From Tetrahymena elliotti 4EA (taxonomy: Eukaryota > Ciliophora > Oligohymenophorea > Hymenostomatida > Tetrahymenidae): DNA of 64,000 bases. The notes beneath the pieces are model-generated. The model had not been told where the DNA came from and did not search any database. It worked only from the letters and a program-made list of their open reading frames with translations. Shown piece after piece: positions 29,177-42,700 of the stretch; the stretch's first letter is position 1; the number at the start of each line of letters is the position of its first letter. The stretch is from contig JH720304.1 in NCBI GenBank assembly GCA_000231825.2, forward strand, positions 945,709 through 1,009,708. Reading direction: 5' to 3'. Made by a program: the position numbers and the translations under genes.

Positions 29177-30651
29177 ACATGAAAATATATTTCAAGAAAT
29201 ATTTTTTTTTATAAAAAGAAATTGCAAATCTAAAAAGTAATTTTTTATCATAACCAAATTAATAAATAAAAATTAATTTATATTTTTATAAATTGCTTGC
29301 TTCTGAATATTATTATAATATTGATTTTTGTGTAGAGAGTTATTCATTTAATCTTAATTTAATATTCTTCCTTAATAATCTTCATATTTGCATAAAAAAC
29401 TTTCTCAATTAAGTAAAAATTTCTAAATTTGTTAATGAAAAATCTAAAAATTTTTAATATTTTTTAAAAAATTATTTGCAAATTTATGTCTAAATGAAAA
29501 TGAAATAAAAAAATTTCAAGAACAACAGGAATGAAATTAAATATTTACCTTCATTAATTTAACAATAAAATATAGTATTGCATACAACTTATTAGTATTA
29601 TTAGTTCTTTTTGTAAAAATTGTTATAATTGGGTTGTGTAATTTATTGAATTAATATTAGAATCAAATTTAAAATTCAAATAAATAGAATTAAAGGTTTA
29701 TCTTTTTTAAAACAATTTCTTGATAAATTAATAATTATTTTAAGAATTTGTAAGAATCATATTTTCTTTTTACTCAATTAATTAGTTAAATTACAAGACT
29801 TTCAGAAAATTTAAAGTACTGGTTCTAATTTTTTCTCATAAATAAATGCTACTAAATTAATCTAATTTTATAGAGTTAACTTTTTAGATTTTAAAATGAA
29901 TAAATAAAATTTTAGATTAATTTCAATGGATTTATTTTTTCCTAAAAAATAAATAAATCTATCTCTAGAAGAAATAACTTATGTTTCAATTTGAGAAAAA
30001 GCTTTTATGATTTTGAAATGAAGAAAAAAAATATGAATATAAGTTAAATTATTCAAATAAAGCTTCTAATCAATACAATTTTTTATAAAGTTGTAAGCTA
30101 ACTGTTGAGAAACTAAACAAATAACATACAGATTTGTAAATTAAGTAATTTAATATTTTGAAAACAATATCTTCTATTTAAAGATTTTAATTTTTCTTAT
30201 TTAAAAAAATATTTGAAGACAATATTTTTTGTAGTAGAATAAGATTACAAATAAAGAAAAATGAGTTTTATGAGTAAAAAAGAAAGAGAACAACAACTTC
30301 AAAAACTAAAAATAAATTTTTAGATTTTTCTTTTCTATTTTATTTTTAATTTAGATCAGATTTTTGTTTGTCGTCTTTTTGCGAAAAATAGAAAATGAAA
30401 ATTTACTGATTTTTTTTCAATAAAATATCTTTCATGTATGCGGTGAAGTAGGATGCAAAAATTTTGATATCTATTTTTTTTATTAAGTAGTAAGGAGCAA
30501 GCAATTAAGTCATTTTAATTTTTTTAAATTATCAAAAAAGGGAATAATTTCCACATTTATAATAAAATTTGTTAAAAATTAAAAAAAGTTTTATAGAAAG
30601 TAAAGCAAAGATTTTATATATTGATATTTCAGTCAGCATAGGTTTACAAAA
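29177..30651. other. AT-rich spacer
   Basis: Upstream region of the WD40 gene. A short ATG frame at 30261 (MSFMSKKEREQQLQKLK) could be a small exon but has no continuation I could follow. Nothing else is supported. Confidence 0.45.
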
Positions 30652-33327
30652 ATGATGAACACTATCTACGAAGAGTTCGATTTCGGCTCAAAGATTAAAG
30701 ATTTGTAAAATAAAAAGATTAAGATTAAGAGAGCAGTTAAGAAAGATGAGCATGGAAACCCTATCATGACTCAAAGCACTATTGGCGGTGAAGATCAGAG
30801 CTTAAGTGAATCAATGATGATGTCTAATAATAAAAATAAGATAAATCCTACCTCAAAGCCAAACTTAAGTGCATCATCATTGACTAACTCTACTATTTTA
30901 AACAAAGCTCTTGATTAATCTTAGATTGTTGCCAATCCTAGATTAATTTAACCTCCCCAAACAAGCAATTAGCAAATAGGAGGAATAAATAACGCTTAAT
31001 AATCAAATCCAGAAAGAAAAATCAATAATCCTCTTTTTTATTCCACTGCTCCTAGTGGAGCTGCTGGTGGAAAATTCAACAATCATTTGGTTGGAGGAAA
31101 TTCACTTCTCAACACTACAAATAATTAAACTCACCAAAAACTTAATCCTGGTCAAGATGATTCTGGTAAAGGTGATAAAAAAGCAGGTAATCAACTTTTC
31201 ATGAGTTAAAATGTTAATTTGGGACAAAGCACTGTTTCCTCCAGGTAATTTATTTTTAAAAAAGCTAATAATTTTGTTAATGAAATTGCTTAGAAATTTA
31301 ATTTGATTTATTTGTTTAATTTATCATAGACAATTCGCTCAAGATTTACAACATTTAGTCCTTCCTCGTTCTGTAACTTAGGCAATTGGAGAAGAAGATG
31401 AAGCTATTCAAAGAATGGAAGCTCATATTGCAAAAGAGAAAAAGAAAATTGATATTGATTTTGATTAGACTATTAGTGACGTTGTTGAGATGTTCAACTA
31501 GTAACGTGAGAAATTACATTCTAAGTTTGATGACTTTTAGAATCGTTATAAAGAAAATTATAATAATTTGAAAGAGAGAGTGACTTTCTTCAAAGAAAAA
31601 TCTTATTTAGTTTCGAATAAGAATAACACTTCTGCACCAAATTAGAATATCAGTACTTTGAATATGGTTACTTATTATGGAAGAGACCCTGTAGCTACTG
31701 ACACAATAGTTAAAATGAGAGATGAAAAATGCAAGCTTCAAGCAACAATTGACAATATTGAAAAGGAAGTTGAAAAGAAACTTTTGAGTTTCCTTTCAGA
31801 TGAATTGTCAAAGTAGTCTTTCCACTTACCTCTCTACAATCACTCAGAAACATCCTAACTTTTATTAACAGAAATCAAAATGAACATCATCAACTCTTTA
31901 AGTGAAAACCTTAGAAACTTTAATCATTTGGCTTATGCAACTTAATTCCCTGAATTCAGACATATGACAGTAAAATATTTTTTCAAAAATCTTCATTTTA
32001 AACTAATCAAATAAATTTAAAATAATTTTTTGAAAATTTAACTCAGTTCTTTAAAATAAAAAAATTTAATTTATTTAATAGGTGAGCCCAACAATTACAT
32101 CATTAATTTCTGAAGACAGAACTTCAGTAATTGGCGATTACAGACCTCAAAAAGGTCTTTAAGTATCTATAGAAGCTAAATTTTCAACTTCACATAACGA
32201 CTCCATTTTGTGTTTATTTGCTCTTAATGAAGATACTATTGCTACAGGTTCTAAGGACTCAACTATTAAGATTTGGAACATCACTTTGAATAAACACTTA
32301 GCAAGTCTTCAAGGCTATCATTAATCCTCAGTCAACGCACTTCGAGGATTTAGAGCCTTCCCTTCTGAAATGAATATTGGAAAGAGCTAAAAGGGTACCA
32401 ATTTAGCTAAATTTTTACAAAGTAAAATTTTAATTTGAATTAAGTTTAATTCATAATAAAAATTCTAATTTTTTGTTTTAAAAAAAAGATCGTTAAGAAA
32501 ATGAAAAAGAAAAGGAACTTTTGTATTTAGCTTCTGGTGGTGGTATGGGAGACCATTAAGTAATTGTTTGGGATATTTAAAAGCATTCTCCTATAAGAAT
32601 TTTGAAGGGTCATTCTGGTACTGTTACAAGTTTGATTAGTGTTAAGGATGGTAGAACTTTATTAAGTTCATCATAAGATGGAACTATTATTATTTGGGAT
32701 GTCTTAAATGGAGTTCCTTTGGCCTAAATGAGAGAGCATGGTGGACCAGTAAATTGTTTAACCGTAACAAAAGATGGTAGCATGCTTTTAAGTGGTTCAA
32801 GTGATAAGACTATTAAAGTTTGGAGCCTAACTCATGTATTCAATGTTGGTTTGCAACGTAAAGTCTTAGATGTTTTCACATTCTAAAAGTCTATTGAAGA
32901 TACTTGCCATGTTTATAGTATTAACTCCTCTCACATGGATCCTAACATCATTTTCACTGGTGGTTCTGACTCAAAAATTAAAATTTGGAATTTAGCCAAC
33001 AACACATTAGAAAGAGAAATAGTTGGACATCAAACAATTGTTTCAGAATTAATTCTATTTGAAAATCCATTTGATAACAAAAAGAGTAATTATATGTTAT
33101 TAAGTTGTGGTTCAAGTGATGAATTACTTCGTTTATCTAATCCTATTTCTCCTATCAATAACGGCTTGATGATTGATGAAAGATTATATCATGAATGGGC
33201 TCCTTCTTGTTCTCCTGTTATGCAAATTATTCGTAACAATGCAGATGATTCCATCCGTGTTGCTATAGTCACTCAAGATGCCAACGAAAGATTCTTCTTA
33301 GTATTTAAAATTCGTTCTGCCTATTGA
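30652..33327 (+). CDS. WD40-repeat protein with N-terminal coiled coil
   Basis: 803 residues from four exons (30652-31244, 31330-31969, 32082-32421, 32489-33327), 804 codons in total. Residues 1-200 are disordered and S/N/Q-rich, and 215-300 are a charged helical region (RMEAHIAKEKKKIDIDFD). From about residue 420 a beta-propeller follows with clear WD repeats: NEDTIATGSKDSTIKIWNI, GGGMGDHQVIVWDI, SSSQDGTIIIWDV, SGSSDKTIKVWSL and TGGSDSKIKIWNL. The SINSSHMDP linker after the fifth repeat and a degenerate last blade complete the fold. WD40 propellers are binding scaffolds; the partner is unknown. Codon use is GC-richer and more biased than in neighbours, which suggests good expression. Confidence 0.9.
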
Positions 33328-34417
33328 AATTCATTATTTATTTGCTAAATTTGTTTTACTTAAATATTATCAAACCTAATTTAGAGAATCGTTTAATTAA
33401 TTATTTATCTTTTTATCTTTGTATTCCTTTATGTATCTCTTTTAAATTAAGTTTACAGCTCAATTGTTTGTAGAAATTATAAATTAATAAAACCCACCTG
33501 TAATTCCTCCGCAAAAAATAATTTCCATAAATTTGATAATAATATCAAATATTATTTTATGTATTATTCCTCATAAATAAGAACTTTAAGAAGTTCCCTG
33601 AATATGATCTTAAAATATCTGCTCTTTAAATAATAATAATTTATGAAGTATTGTATTGCTTGAAATCCATATTTTTGATCAAATAATAAGAAAGTAAAAT
33701 AATGAAATATTAATGTTGATAATTGATGAGCTATTATGTTTATTTATAAATTTGTATTACATATTACTTGATAACATAGCAAATCTACTCGTTCAAATCA
33801 TTCTGTATTTTATTTATTTGTAATAGTTAATTAGATTAATTTAAAATTATTATTTTTCCTTAATATTTTTAATAATAAAAATAAATCTAAATTTTTCAGT
33901 AATCATTTATTTTGAAGAGTAATTACTTCCTTGTTTTAATTTTAATAGACTCTATTATCAATATTATATTAATTATATTTTTTAAAATTGCTAAAAATTT
34001 ACATATTTTATATCTAGTATTGGCCTGTAAAAAAAGGCGCACAATTGAAAGTACTTTTTAGCATTTTAACATCATTTTTTAGAGGAAAGTATTTTTGATT
34101 TCATAAAAATCAAAATATCTAGAAAATAATAAATCAATAGAATTAATAATATTTTTAAATAAGAAAAACAATAATTTTAAGAAAATAGATAAGTCTATAA
34201 GCACTATAATAATGTTTAATGATTGACTATTGTTTGAATTAGTTCTATCTATTTTAAGTTTTCTTAATAAATTATTTATGTTTTTATTTTAAATTGTCTA
34301 TAATAAATAGCTTCAAGATTTTATGGATACTTTTTGTAGATATTAAAAATATTAATTTTAATTAGTAATATAAAGATATTAATATTAAAAATTTATCAAT
34401 TCATTTGTTTAAAAATT
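33328..34417. other. AT-rich spacer
   Basis: Between the WD40 gene and the protease gene. No coding-like composition on either strand, and no repeat or RNA seen. Confidence 0.5.
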
Positions 34418-36155
34418 ATGAAATAAAAACTAATATTTTTGCTTATTGTCTCAGTATTCACCTTACTTAACTCAGGGTTATGCTAAGAAAAAATAGAAAT
34501 AAGCCTAGAACGCTCTTTTAAGAAAAAATTCGACATCAAGGAATTTATTTCTGCAAAGTATTAGCAAATTAGGAATCAGAAAATAGGGAAGATATTATCA
34601 TTATTCCAATAATAAAATAGACTTAACATAAGTCCTTTAAATTTACATTCAACCCCTCAAGAGATTGAGGAAAACATCCATAGGAGTTACTCTAACTTCA
34701 AAGAAATAATTACTCTGACTAATTTTATTAACCTTTAATATGTTGGTCAAATATAAGTTGGATAAACAAATTAACCATTTACAGTTCTTTTTGATACTGG
34801 CTCAAACTAGTTATGGATACCTTCTGATTAATGCAATTAATGCACTTTTGCAAATCATAGATATACATGCTAAAGTAATACTTGTTAAACAACTACTTAG
34901 GATATTGCATATGGACAAGGTAAAGTCAAGGGATATAATTCAAAAGATTAAATCACAATAGGCAAAAAGTCTACTACTTATTCTTTTCTCACAGTCTTTG
35001 AAGCATAAGATTTAGATGGTTTTTAGGTAAAATAACATAGATATTTCATACAAAATTTGTATTTTGCTAATAATTTTTTTAAAAAATAATATAAAGAGTG
35101 ATGGTATCATGGGTATGGGTGTAAACAAAAAAGAAAGCCTTGTCAATAGATTGTTCACAGAAAAAAAAATAGAAAAAAATTAGTTTTCTTTTAAGCTTTC
35201 TTCTATTGATGTCAGTACAGCCCCAAATGATTAATCTAATTTGCCTTCAGATACTACTTCTCAATTAATTTTGGGTGGATATGATGAGTCACTTATTGGC
35301 GAAGATAGTATTAATTATTTCTAAGTAGTAAGCAAAAGTTATTGGGCTATTAAAATGCGTTCTGCAAGATATAACAAGAAAGAACTTTTTAATAGCAAAA
35401 ATGAATTGAGATTAGCTTTGATTGATACAGGTACTAGTTTGATTCATATGCCTACATAAGATTACTTAAATTTCAATGCAACTGTATTTGAGAAATTTAA
35501 AACTAGAGGGTGCTTCGATGTAGGAATTATTGTTTGTGTGTGTTAAAAAAATCAAATTGAAAATTTCCCTACTATTAGCTTAACATTTACTGATATAGAT
35601 AACAATGATCAAATAATTAATATTTTGCCTGAGTATTACATCATGTATTAAGAAGGTCTATGTATTCATTTAGTAGCAGAATTTCCTAGTATTGGTATTA
35701 GTAATATGTGGATTTTAGGTGATGTATTCATGAGATAAACGTATAATATATTTGACTATGACAGATAAGCAATTGGAATAGTTAATTTAGAGCCAGAAGA
35801 TGAAGATGGTCATTCAATAAAAAGTGGTACTTTTAGTGGTTTTGGTAAGTTAGTAATTATGCTATTAGTTATAGGTATTGGAGCCTTTTTAGCTAATTAC
35901 ATTTACTAAAACTACATTAAAAACAATTCAAATAATAATAACAATAATCAAGAATAATAAAATTAAGCAAACTATTAATAATATCAACCTCAATAAAATT
36001 ATTAACCATAATAGAATTATCAACCACCTTAGCAATACTATTAACAATAATAGCCCTAATAATATTATCAATAGCCACCTTAATACAATAACTAAAATTA
36101 GCAAGATATTCCTCTTCAACCTATGAACTAGAATCAACAAGTTTAATAAGTTTGA
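34418..36155 (+). CDS. Pepsin-like aspartyl protease with C-terminal membrane anchor
   Basis: 555 residues from two exons (34418-35026, 35097-36155). A15 (pepsin/cathepsin D)-type endopeptidases cleave proteins in acidic vacuoles or the secretory route. A signal peptide is visible (KLIFLLIVSVFTLLNSGLC), followed by a propeptide of about 85 residues. Both catalytic motifs are intact: FDTGSNQLW near residue 123 and LIDTGTS near 311. Cysteines follow the first motif (CNQCTF...TCQSNTCQ). The fold end MWILGDVFMRQTYNIFDYD is present. Unlike soluble cathepsin D it has a membrane span near 453-472 (LVIMLLVIGIGAFLANYIY) and then a cytoplasmic Q/N/Y/P-rich tail of about 80 residues. Expected location is a lysosome, phagosome or surface membrane. 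Confidence 0.93.
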
Positions 36156-37181
36156 ATTATACTCAACCTTAAATAATTCCGTATTTAAATAACATTAAAT
36201 TAAATATGATTCTTATTTAATCATAAAATATTTGAATTTCAATGTAAATTAATCCTTTACTCACACAATTTTCATCATTTTTATATGTATTTTATTTCAT
36301 AGATAACAACTCTTTACATAAATTAATAATTCTTTGATTTAATAATATTGATTAATTATAATTTCTTTTCTTAAATAAATAAATGTTATAAATAATAATT
36401 CTTATTACATCATTAAAATAATTTAATTGACAAAAAATTCACCTTCACAACAAGGTTTTCACCATTTTTAAATATATTTTTTTATTAGATCACCTATAAA
36501 AAAAGGGATAATATTTACCAATTTTCATCTGATTAATATTAAGAAATGATTTATAAGGATACTTAGTTTATTTTTAACAAAAATAAATGATTTGAATTAT
36601 TGAGCACTAATTCTTTTTGGCACTTATGAACTGAATAATTTGATGAATGAAATTGATTATATATTTTCGAGAAACAAAAAGAAGGATTTTGATAAAAAAC
36701 AAATATTTATTTGATTTCTGCTATTAATTTATCTTCTTTTTACTTTGAAGAGTAGAAAACAGAAGATAGAAATAATAAAACAATAAATTAAAGAAATACA
36801 AAATAAATTCTTAAACTTTAATTCTAATTTATATTTTATTTGAATTCTAGAATTATTAATCTTTTAATATGGTGTTTTTTAAGAATATTTGTAGTAAAGA
36901 AGAGGAAAAAATTAAAGTTTAGTTAACTAGCAATCAATGAAATATCTACTCAGCTGAAGAAATACTAACATAAACTATTTATAAATTACTTTCACCCAAA
37001 ATTTTGTAAATTAAAAAAGGAAGATATGTTTTAGATATATCTATCATAGCTAAGTAACTATTCTTTGTCTTACTATGTACATTTAATATAAAATAAAATT
37101 AAGGATATATGGATTTAAATTGGATTTTTTAATAGATTTTTTGTTTTTGTTTTCTTCTTCTACTTTCAATCAATTAATAAA
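36156..37181. other. AT-rich spacer
   Basis: Between convergent genes. A few open stretches near 36870-37140 on the plus strand look faintly coding (SAEEILTQTIYKLLSPK) but lack a usable start or a known domain, and they are not called. Confidence 0.4.
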
Positions 37182-37527
37182 TCAGTAATTGGACTTAGAA
37201 GGTTGCATTCTATCAATACCACCATTTTCATTTAAAGTATGCATGAAATTAAAAGCATTAATCATTTTTATACTACAGGCCTCTGTTTATTTTTAAAAAT
37301 AGAAAAAATTATAATATTTTGACATTCACAAATTTGAAAAAGCATAAATTTTATTGTTAAAATATGCTTTGCTAAATGTAATAATGTAATTTGAATTTAC
37401 TTAAGCAATATTCTTCATTATTATTTAACTTTTTTTGAGGAGTACTAACACATTTATCATAACAAATAGTGTCAAAGTCCAATATCTTTGTATATAACAT
37501 ATTAACTGCTTTCTATTAGTCGGACAT
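37182..37527 (-). CDS. Small Tim chaperone, twin CX3C protein (Tim8/9/10/13 type)
   Basis: 75 residues from two exons (37527-37401 and 37282-37182) across a 118-bp GTAAAT...ACAG intron that splits a lysine codon inside the second cysteine motif. The protein has the diagnostic twin CX3C pattern, CYDKC at 22-26 and CLKAC at 41-45, with 14 residues between the pairs. The four cysteines form two disulfides in the mitochondrial intermembrane space. Small Tims assemble as hexamers that carry hydrophobic precursors from the TOM channel to the inner or outer membrane. Length and spacing fit the family exactly. Which of Tim8, 9, 10 or 13 it is cannot be settled by eye. Confidence 0.88.
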
Positions 37528-38889
37528 TTTTGTTTTTCTTTAAATGAAATAAGTTTTAATTTGAATCTTTTTCTTGCTAATTAAATAATTTATTAATTTA
37601 TTAACTTTTTTAATAATTTCTGATTTTTTAATTGATTGTTTGCCTGTCTCTTTTATATCCTATCAAATTTTTACGAGCAGCCAATTCAATTCAATCATTA
37701 AATCAAGAATATTCTGTATCTTATTTCTTCAAAATCCACTAACTTTTAAATTTCTAATTACTTTCATTTAACACATTTATGCCTTAGTTGAAATCATTAA
37801 AATAAAAAAATAAATTTTCAATCTAGCCTATTTGTTAATAGCTTATTTGCTGACAAATACTTTAAGTAATAAAAAAAAATTTTTTTTGTGATATTAATTT
37901 TCTAAAGTATTTAGATAACACAAAACATATAGATAATTCATAAACGGAATAAGTTAAAATTACAGTCAATTCATTATTTAAGTAAAAGTTTTTACTTTTT
38001 AGTTTTTTGTATCGAAATAATATTTAAAGAAGGACTTTAAAAGACATTATTTTGATAATTTATATTTGAGAATAAAACAGTTTTAATATCTAAAATTAAT
38101 ATTTAAATTATATTTTTGTTTGTTTTTTTAGGAAAGATATATTATGTTATATGTACATTATTTTATTTAAGCTTATCTAAGGGAAAGATGGTATATTATG
38201 GCAGATTTAAAATTAATATATTTTTCTTTATTTAATTAAAGTTTGTTGATTATTTTTGAACTTTCAAATTACAATTTTAATATCTTTTATATTTTAAATG
38301 ACTTTTTTAAATTATAATACCTCCCATTAAAAGTTATTATTTAAACTAATTTTTTTAAAGTTTTTAACCAAAAATATGTCCATAGTAATTGTTATTTTAT
38401 TTATGTTATCTAATAGTATTAAGATAATCTAATAAAAAGTTAGAAAATATAAATAAATTAAACATTTTTTTCAATATTCTTTTTGTAAATAAAAGAAAAT
38501 AATTTTGATTTTATTATTTATGAAAAATATAAATTATTATGATTAGAAAGAGATAAATGATAATATTTGGTAATAATTAAGACAAAAGCATTTAATATTT
38601 ATATACCATATTATATAGAAAATTTTTTATGCGTTATAAAACATTTTATATAAAGTAAACATTTAAATTATTTGTTTATTTATTTAATTGTTATGGAAAA
38701 ATGATTAGTATTTTATATTTACATTTTTTTATTGGAGTTTATCTGCATGAGGTTAAGAGGTTCAGATATCAAATTATGATATTTTTAAAATTAATCTCTT
38801 TTGTTTTATTTAGTATATTTTTTAACAATTTATTTTAGTTTGTTGGCTATTTTTTGACTTTAAATTATTTTGCTACAATCTTTAATTTT
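37528..38889. other. AT-rich spacer
   Basis: Upstream of the small Tim gene, and downstream of the next minus-strand gene. Very AT-rich, no supported feature. Confidence 0.5.
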
Positions 38890-39489
38890 TCAAAATTATT
38901 TTTATACAATTATTTATCTGAAATTAATTTTTTATGCACAAGGTTCAAGGATTTCTTATTCAAACTCTTCAAAAACAGAGCTTTCTTAATAGCGAGATCC
39001 TGTAATATTTTGATTTTTTTGTTTAGATAAACACCTTTAACTTTATAATTCATTGAACTAGTTTTCTTAAAGGTCTATATTTACTTTATTTTGAAGATCT
39101 ATACTGTGGTTATTTTATTCTAATCCTTGTTCAAAATGATTTTCAACTCCATTAAATATGTACTAATTATGATTTAAAAATTTATTTTTTGGTGTACTCT
39201 TTGATAAATTAGACAAAGGCTAAGTATGATTTGTAGATTTTAAGTAAGAGCAGTTATTTGTTGGTGCTTGTAGGTTATCTGTACAGCCTTAGGTTACTTG
39301 TGTAGATAAATCAATTTCACTATATTAGTGATTAAATGCTAAGAAATGCTTTATGAATTTTTACCACACTTCTTCATCAGTAAAAGTTTTTATTTCTTTA
39401 GAATTCATTATCAGCTTAGTGTTATTATCAAACTAAACAAGCGATTTCTTAAATAAAGGGTTGTTTTATGGGAAACTCATTGTGTACAT
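38890..39489 (-). CDS. Small Q/N-rich protein, unknown function
   Basis: 199 residues, one exon, ATG 39489 (or 39480) to TGA 38892-38890. It contains a short aromatic/helical segment (DEEVWQKFIKHFLAFNHQY) and is otherwise rich in N, Q and S. There is no signal peptide, membrane span or known domain. It begins 233 bp downstream of the stop of the PH-domain gene on the same strand. It could be the last exon of that gene under alternative splicing, because an acceptor-like AATAG lies just before the ATG, but a separate gene is simpler. Confidence 0.6.
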
Positions 39490-39722
39490 ATTTTCTTCTG
39501 TTGCTATTTAATAATAAATAAATTTTATTAAAATTAGGATAAAATTAATTTAGATTAAAGTAAAATCCCTTCAAATAAAAAAATTTCAGCTCTCAATTTT
39601 TTAATTAATTTTAATAATTGATTTCTAATCAATTTTATTCAAAAGATTAGATAGATTTTGAAATAGTTTTAAAAGAGTTTGAGGATAGCTTAAGTTAATT
39701 TATTTAAAAGCTTTTTGAAATC

Positions 39723-42700
39723 TCATTCAAAAGTATTTAATTCAAAACCTATAAATTAGCTATAAAACAACTCTATTTTTAACTCATAATTATTTGGTGG
39801 ATTAAAAACAATTCTATTTCGACCTCAAATATTTCATTCCGAATTTCTATTTGAAGAGATCACTGATTAAAATATTTTTTAGGAAGAAATAAAAGTTTAC
39901 TTTTGAGGAGAGAATGCTTTTAGATGTTCAAAGTGTATTGTGGATTATTCATAGAGCTTAGGGTATTATAGACTTGACTTTAAGAGCCTTGGCGAGTATG
40001 ATGAGCATTCTAATGCATTTAATTTTATGTGGCTGCTTAGGCAGAGTTGATTTTATTTTAATAATCATTTGGGTTATATTTAAAGGTTTATTTTGGAGAA
40101 TCATCATTGTGTTCATCATCTTCTTCTTTTACTTCTTCGACCACATCTTTTTAGGCAAATATATCATAGTAATCATTGTCACCTTCAACTTCACTTAATT
40201 TTAAGGTGTTTTTATTTTAACCATTTTGTTTGTAATCTCCACTGCCAAATTATGAACGATTATTTTATCTTTTGTTTTTGATTAAAGCAAGTTATTATTA
40301 GTGAGTTAAATTATTTAACTGTGATGCATTTAAAGCCTATGCATTTAGATTATTATGAATACTGATTGTGTGCATATTTTGGTTAAATTCATTTTCTTAG
40401 GTGTTCAGATTGCTAAAGAATTAATTAGTATTGAAACTTTGATAATAGCAAAAACTAGATTTATTTTTCTTTTTCATTCTTACCAACATAGTTTTGTGAA
40501 AGTTAATAGTAAATATCCATTATTTGCGTTTGTATTCGCTGTCAGCAGCAACTATTAAACGATCTGGAGTTTTTTTATAGATTTTTTAGAAAATTTTAGA
40601 AAAAAATCCTTGTTTAGTATTAGTATTATTATTTAAATTCTAGGTATTTATATTTTGTAATTAATTATTTTATTGAGAATTGTATTGAAGAACCTTAGGA
40701 CTTAAAATATTATTTGGAGTATCATTTTTCTAAACCTTATCTCCAAAATTAATGCTGTTTAATTTATTTTGCATTTTATTATTTTCATTATTTATTGTAC
40801 TGTTTGAAGGATTGAAAACTACTACAGAAGAATGTTAAGATTACATTTATTCTTCTTTTTTTCTTGCTTCTTCTTCAGCAAATCCTTATTCTATTTTTAC
40901 TGTTTTTTCAAGCATAAAAGAATAAGGGCAAGATGCAATATGAGGTAGCTTTGGATCTAATTTAATCTCATATTCCATTAGATTTATTTTATCTTTTTGC
41001 TTGATATTAAAAATCTTGCACTTTCCTATTAAAATAATAAATGAATAAATCATATTAAAAATATTATTAATTTACCTTATTCAATAACCAGATATTATTT
41101 TTTAAAGGAAAATTAATTGAGATTAGTGTAGGATAAGTTAATAGATTTTTTGTCACACATTGCAATCTCAATTATTCCTGAATATTAACTGTAATACTCT
41201 GGCATATTAGATAATTTAGCATTTTAATCTTTTTCTAATTTTTCATTAAATGCAGTAGTTTTATTATAAAATGATATTGTACTCATTATTGTTATGCTTT
41301 CTTCTGATCTTATCAAATAGCTCTTATTCTAAGATTTATCAATTAAAAAGAAATTTTATAACTCATTTTTTCTTGCAATTGATTGTGTATGAATATTTGA
41401 GTTTGACATTTTTGAAATATCATTTGAATTATTGTAAGTATTTGATTTATCTCCTTCTGTCACAGACATAAAATTTTTGTTTCTTAGCTTTCTTCTTTCC
41501 ATATTAGCCTTTCTTGTATCTTAATAATCAAGCAATTCAATAAAGTTACATTTGTACAATTCAATATTGACACAGCTCATTTCTCTCTGAATATTTTAAT
41601 CAAAAAACCTTTAAAATAAAAAAATAGTATAAAAGTAGTGTTTTACTTTAAGAGAAGTGGGTCTGATAGAAATCAAATGAGAATTATCATGGTATATGTA
41701 AAAGAATAAGTTAGACCATTTATTTTAATGTTTCTTGCTTTTTCTTTGTAGCCAACCTTTATTTTTTGGGTGATTCTCTTAAAAATAATCTTCTATTTCA
41801 TTTTCTACTTGATTTTCTTTATCACAATTTTCTTCAACTGTAACTTCGAAGTTAAGATTGAAATTTTTCTTTAACAATCCTTAGATGCTCTCTCTTTCTT
41901 GTTTGACATCAAAAGGATTTAACATCTTTTTTTAGGCACTCTTAGCTTCCTTATCGTCATAAACTTTTAATTTAAGAGTAGTAGAGGTGTCTAGCTTTGG
42001 TCTTTAGTTTTATAAAAAACTCTCTAATTAATAAATAAAGCGATCATTAATAATTTTATTAATCTTAGGAGCACAATTCTAAAAGAACTAAACTATTGAT
42101 TATTTCTTTTTAATAACCCCAGTGTATATATTATCATAGAATTCAAACATTTCAAGAAGCTAAATCTGTATAATAATAATTATAAAAAATTAACATATAC
42201 CTTACAGTTATGAAAGTAATTTTTATTTTAAATTTTAGAAAATAAAATATCTCCAGTAAAGCTATTTAAAAATATATTTAATTATTGTTTTTATTAATTT
42301 TTATTAAGAAATGTGAAATAAATGAAAAGTAAAATATTTACGAAATCTAAGTCTAGATCTAAGTGAGCTCTACTATAAACCATTAAATCTCTTAAATCTA
42401 ATTGCAATTTCTCCTTTCCTAAGACTCTGAAAAACTTCAAAACTTTAATTTTAAAAAATAAACATTTAATATTAATTTAGTAGGAATATTATAGACTAAA
42501 AGCAAGTGAAAATTTCATAATTATTATCAGTTAAAAATACATGAATATAAATTAAAGTTAAAGATCTTTTAATTAGAAGTATGTAAAATACCTAACCTAA
42601 GCAGTAACTCGCTGGTTGGAATGTCAGCTAAATTGATTGATTTGAGCTCTTTGCTAAAAAACAAGAAAAACTCTATATTTTTAATAAAAAAGAAGTGTCA

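Noticed and set aside
35928..36140. Leucine/isoleucine-rich minus-strand frame
   Set aside because: Antisense of the Q/N-rich tail of the aspartyl protease; the hydrophobic appearance is the complement of CAA/TAA/AAT repeats.
36870..37140. Plus-strand frames considered as a dynein light chain-like gene
   Set aside because: No start codon in frame and no recognisable family motif.
39974..40558. Hydrophobic plus-strand frames resembling membrane proteins
   Set aside because: Antisense of acidic and N/Q-rich exons of the PH-domain gene.
42100..42420. Resemblance of LLEMFEFYDNIYTG to the middle domain of replication factor Cdt1
   Set aside because: The continuing exons lead to PH-like sequence and no Cdt1 C-terminal domain, so a membrane-binding protein fits better.
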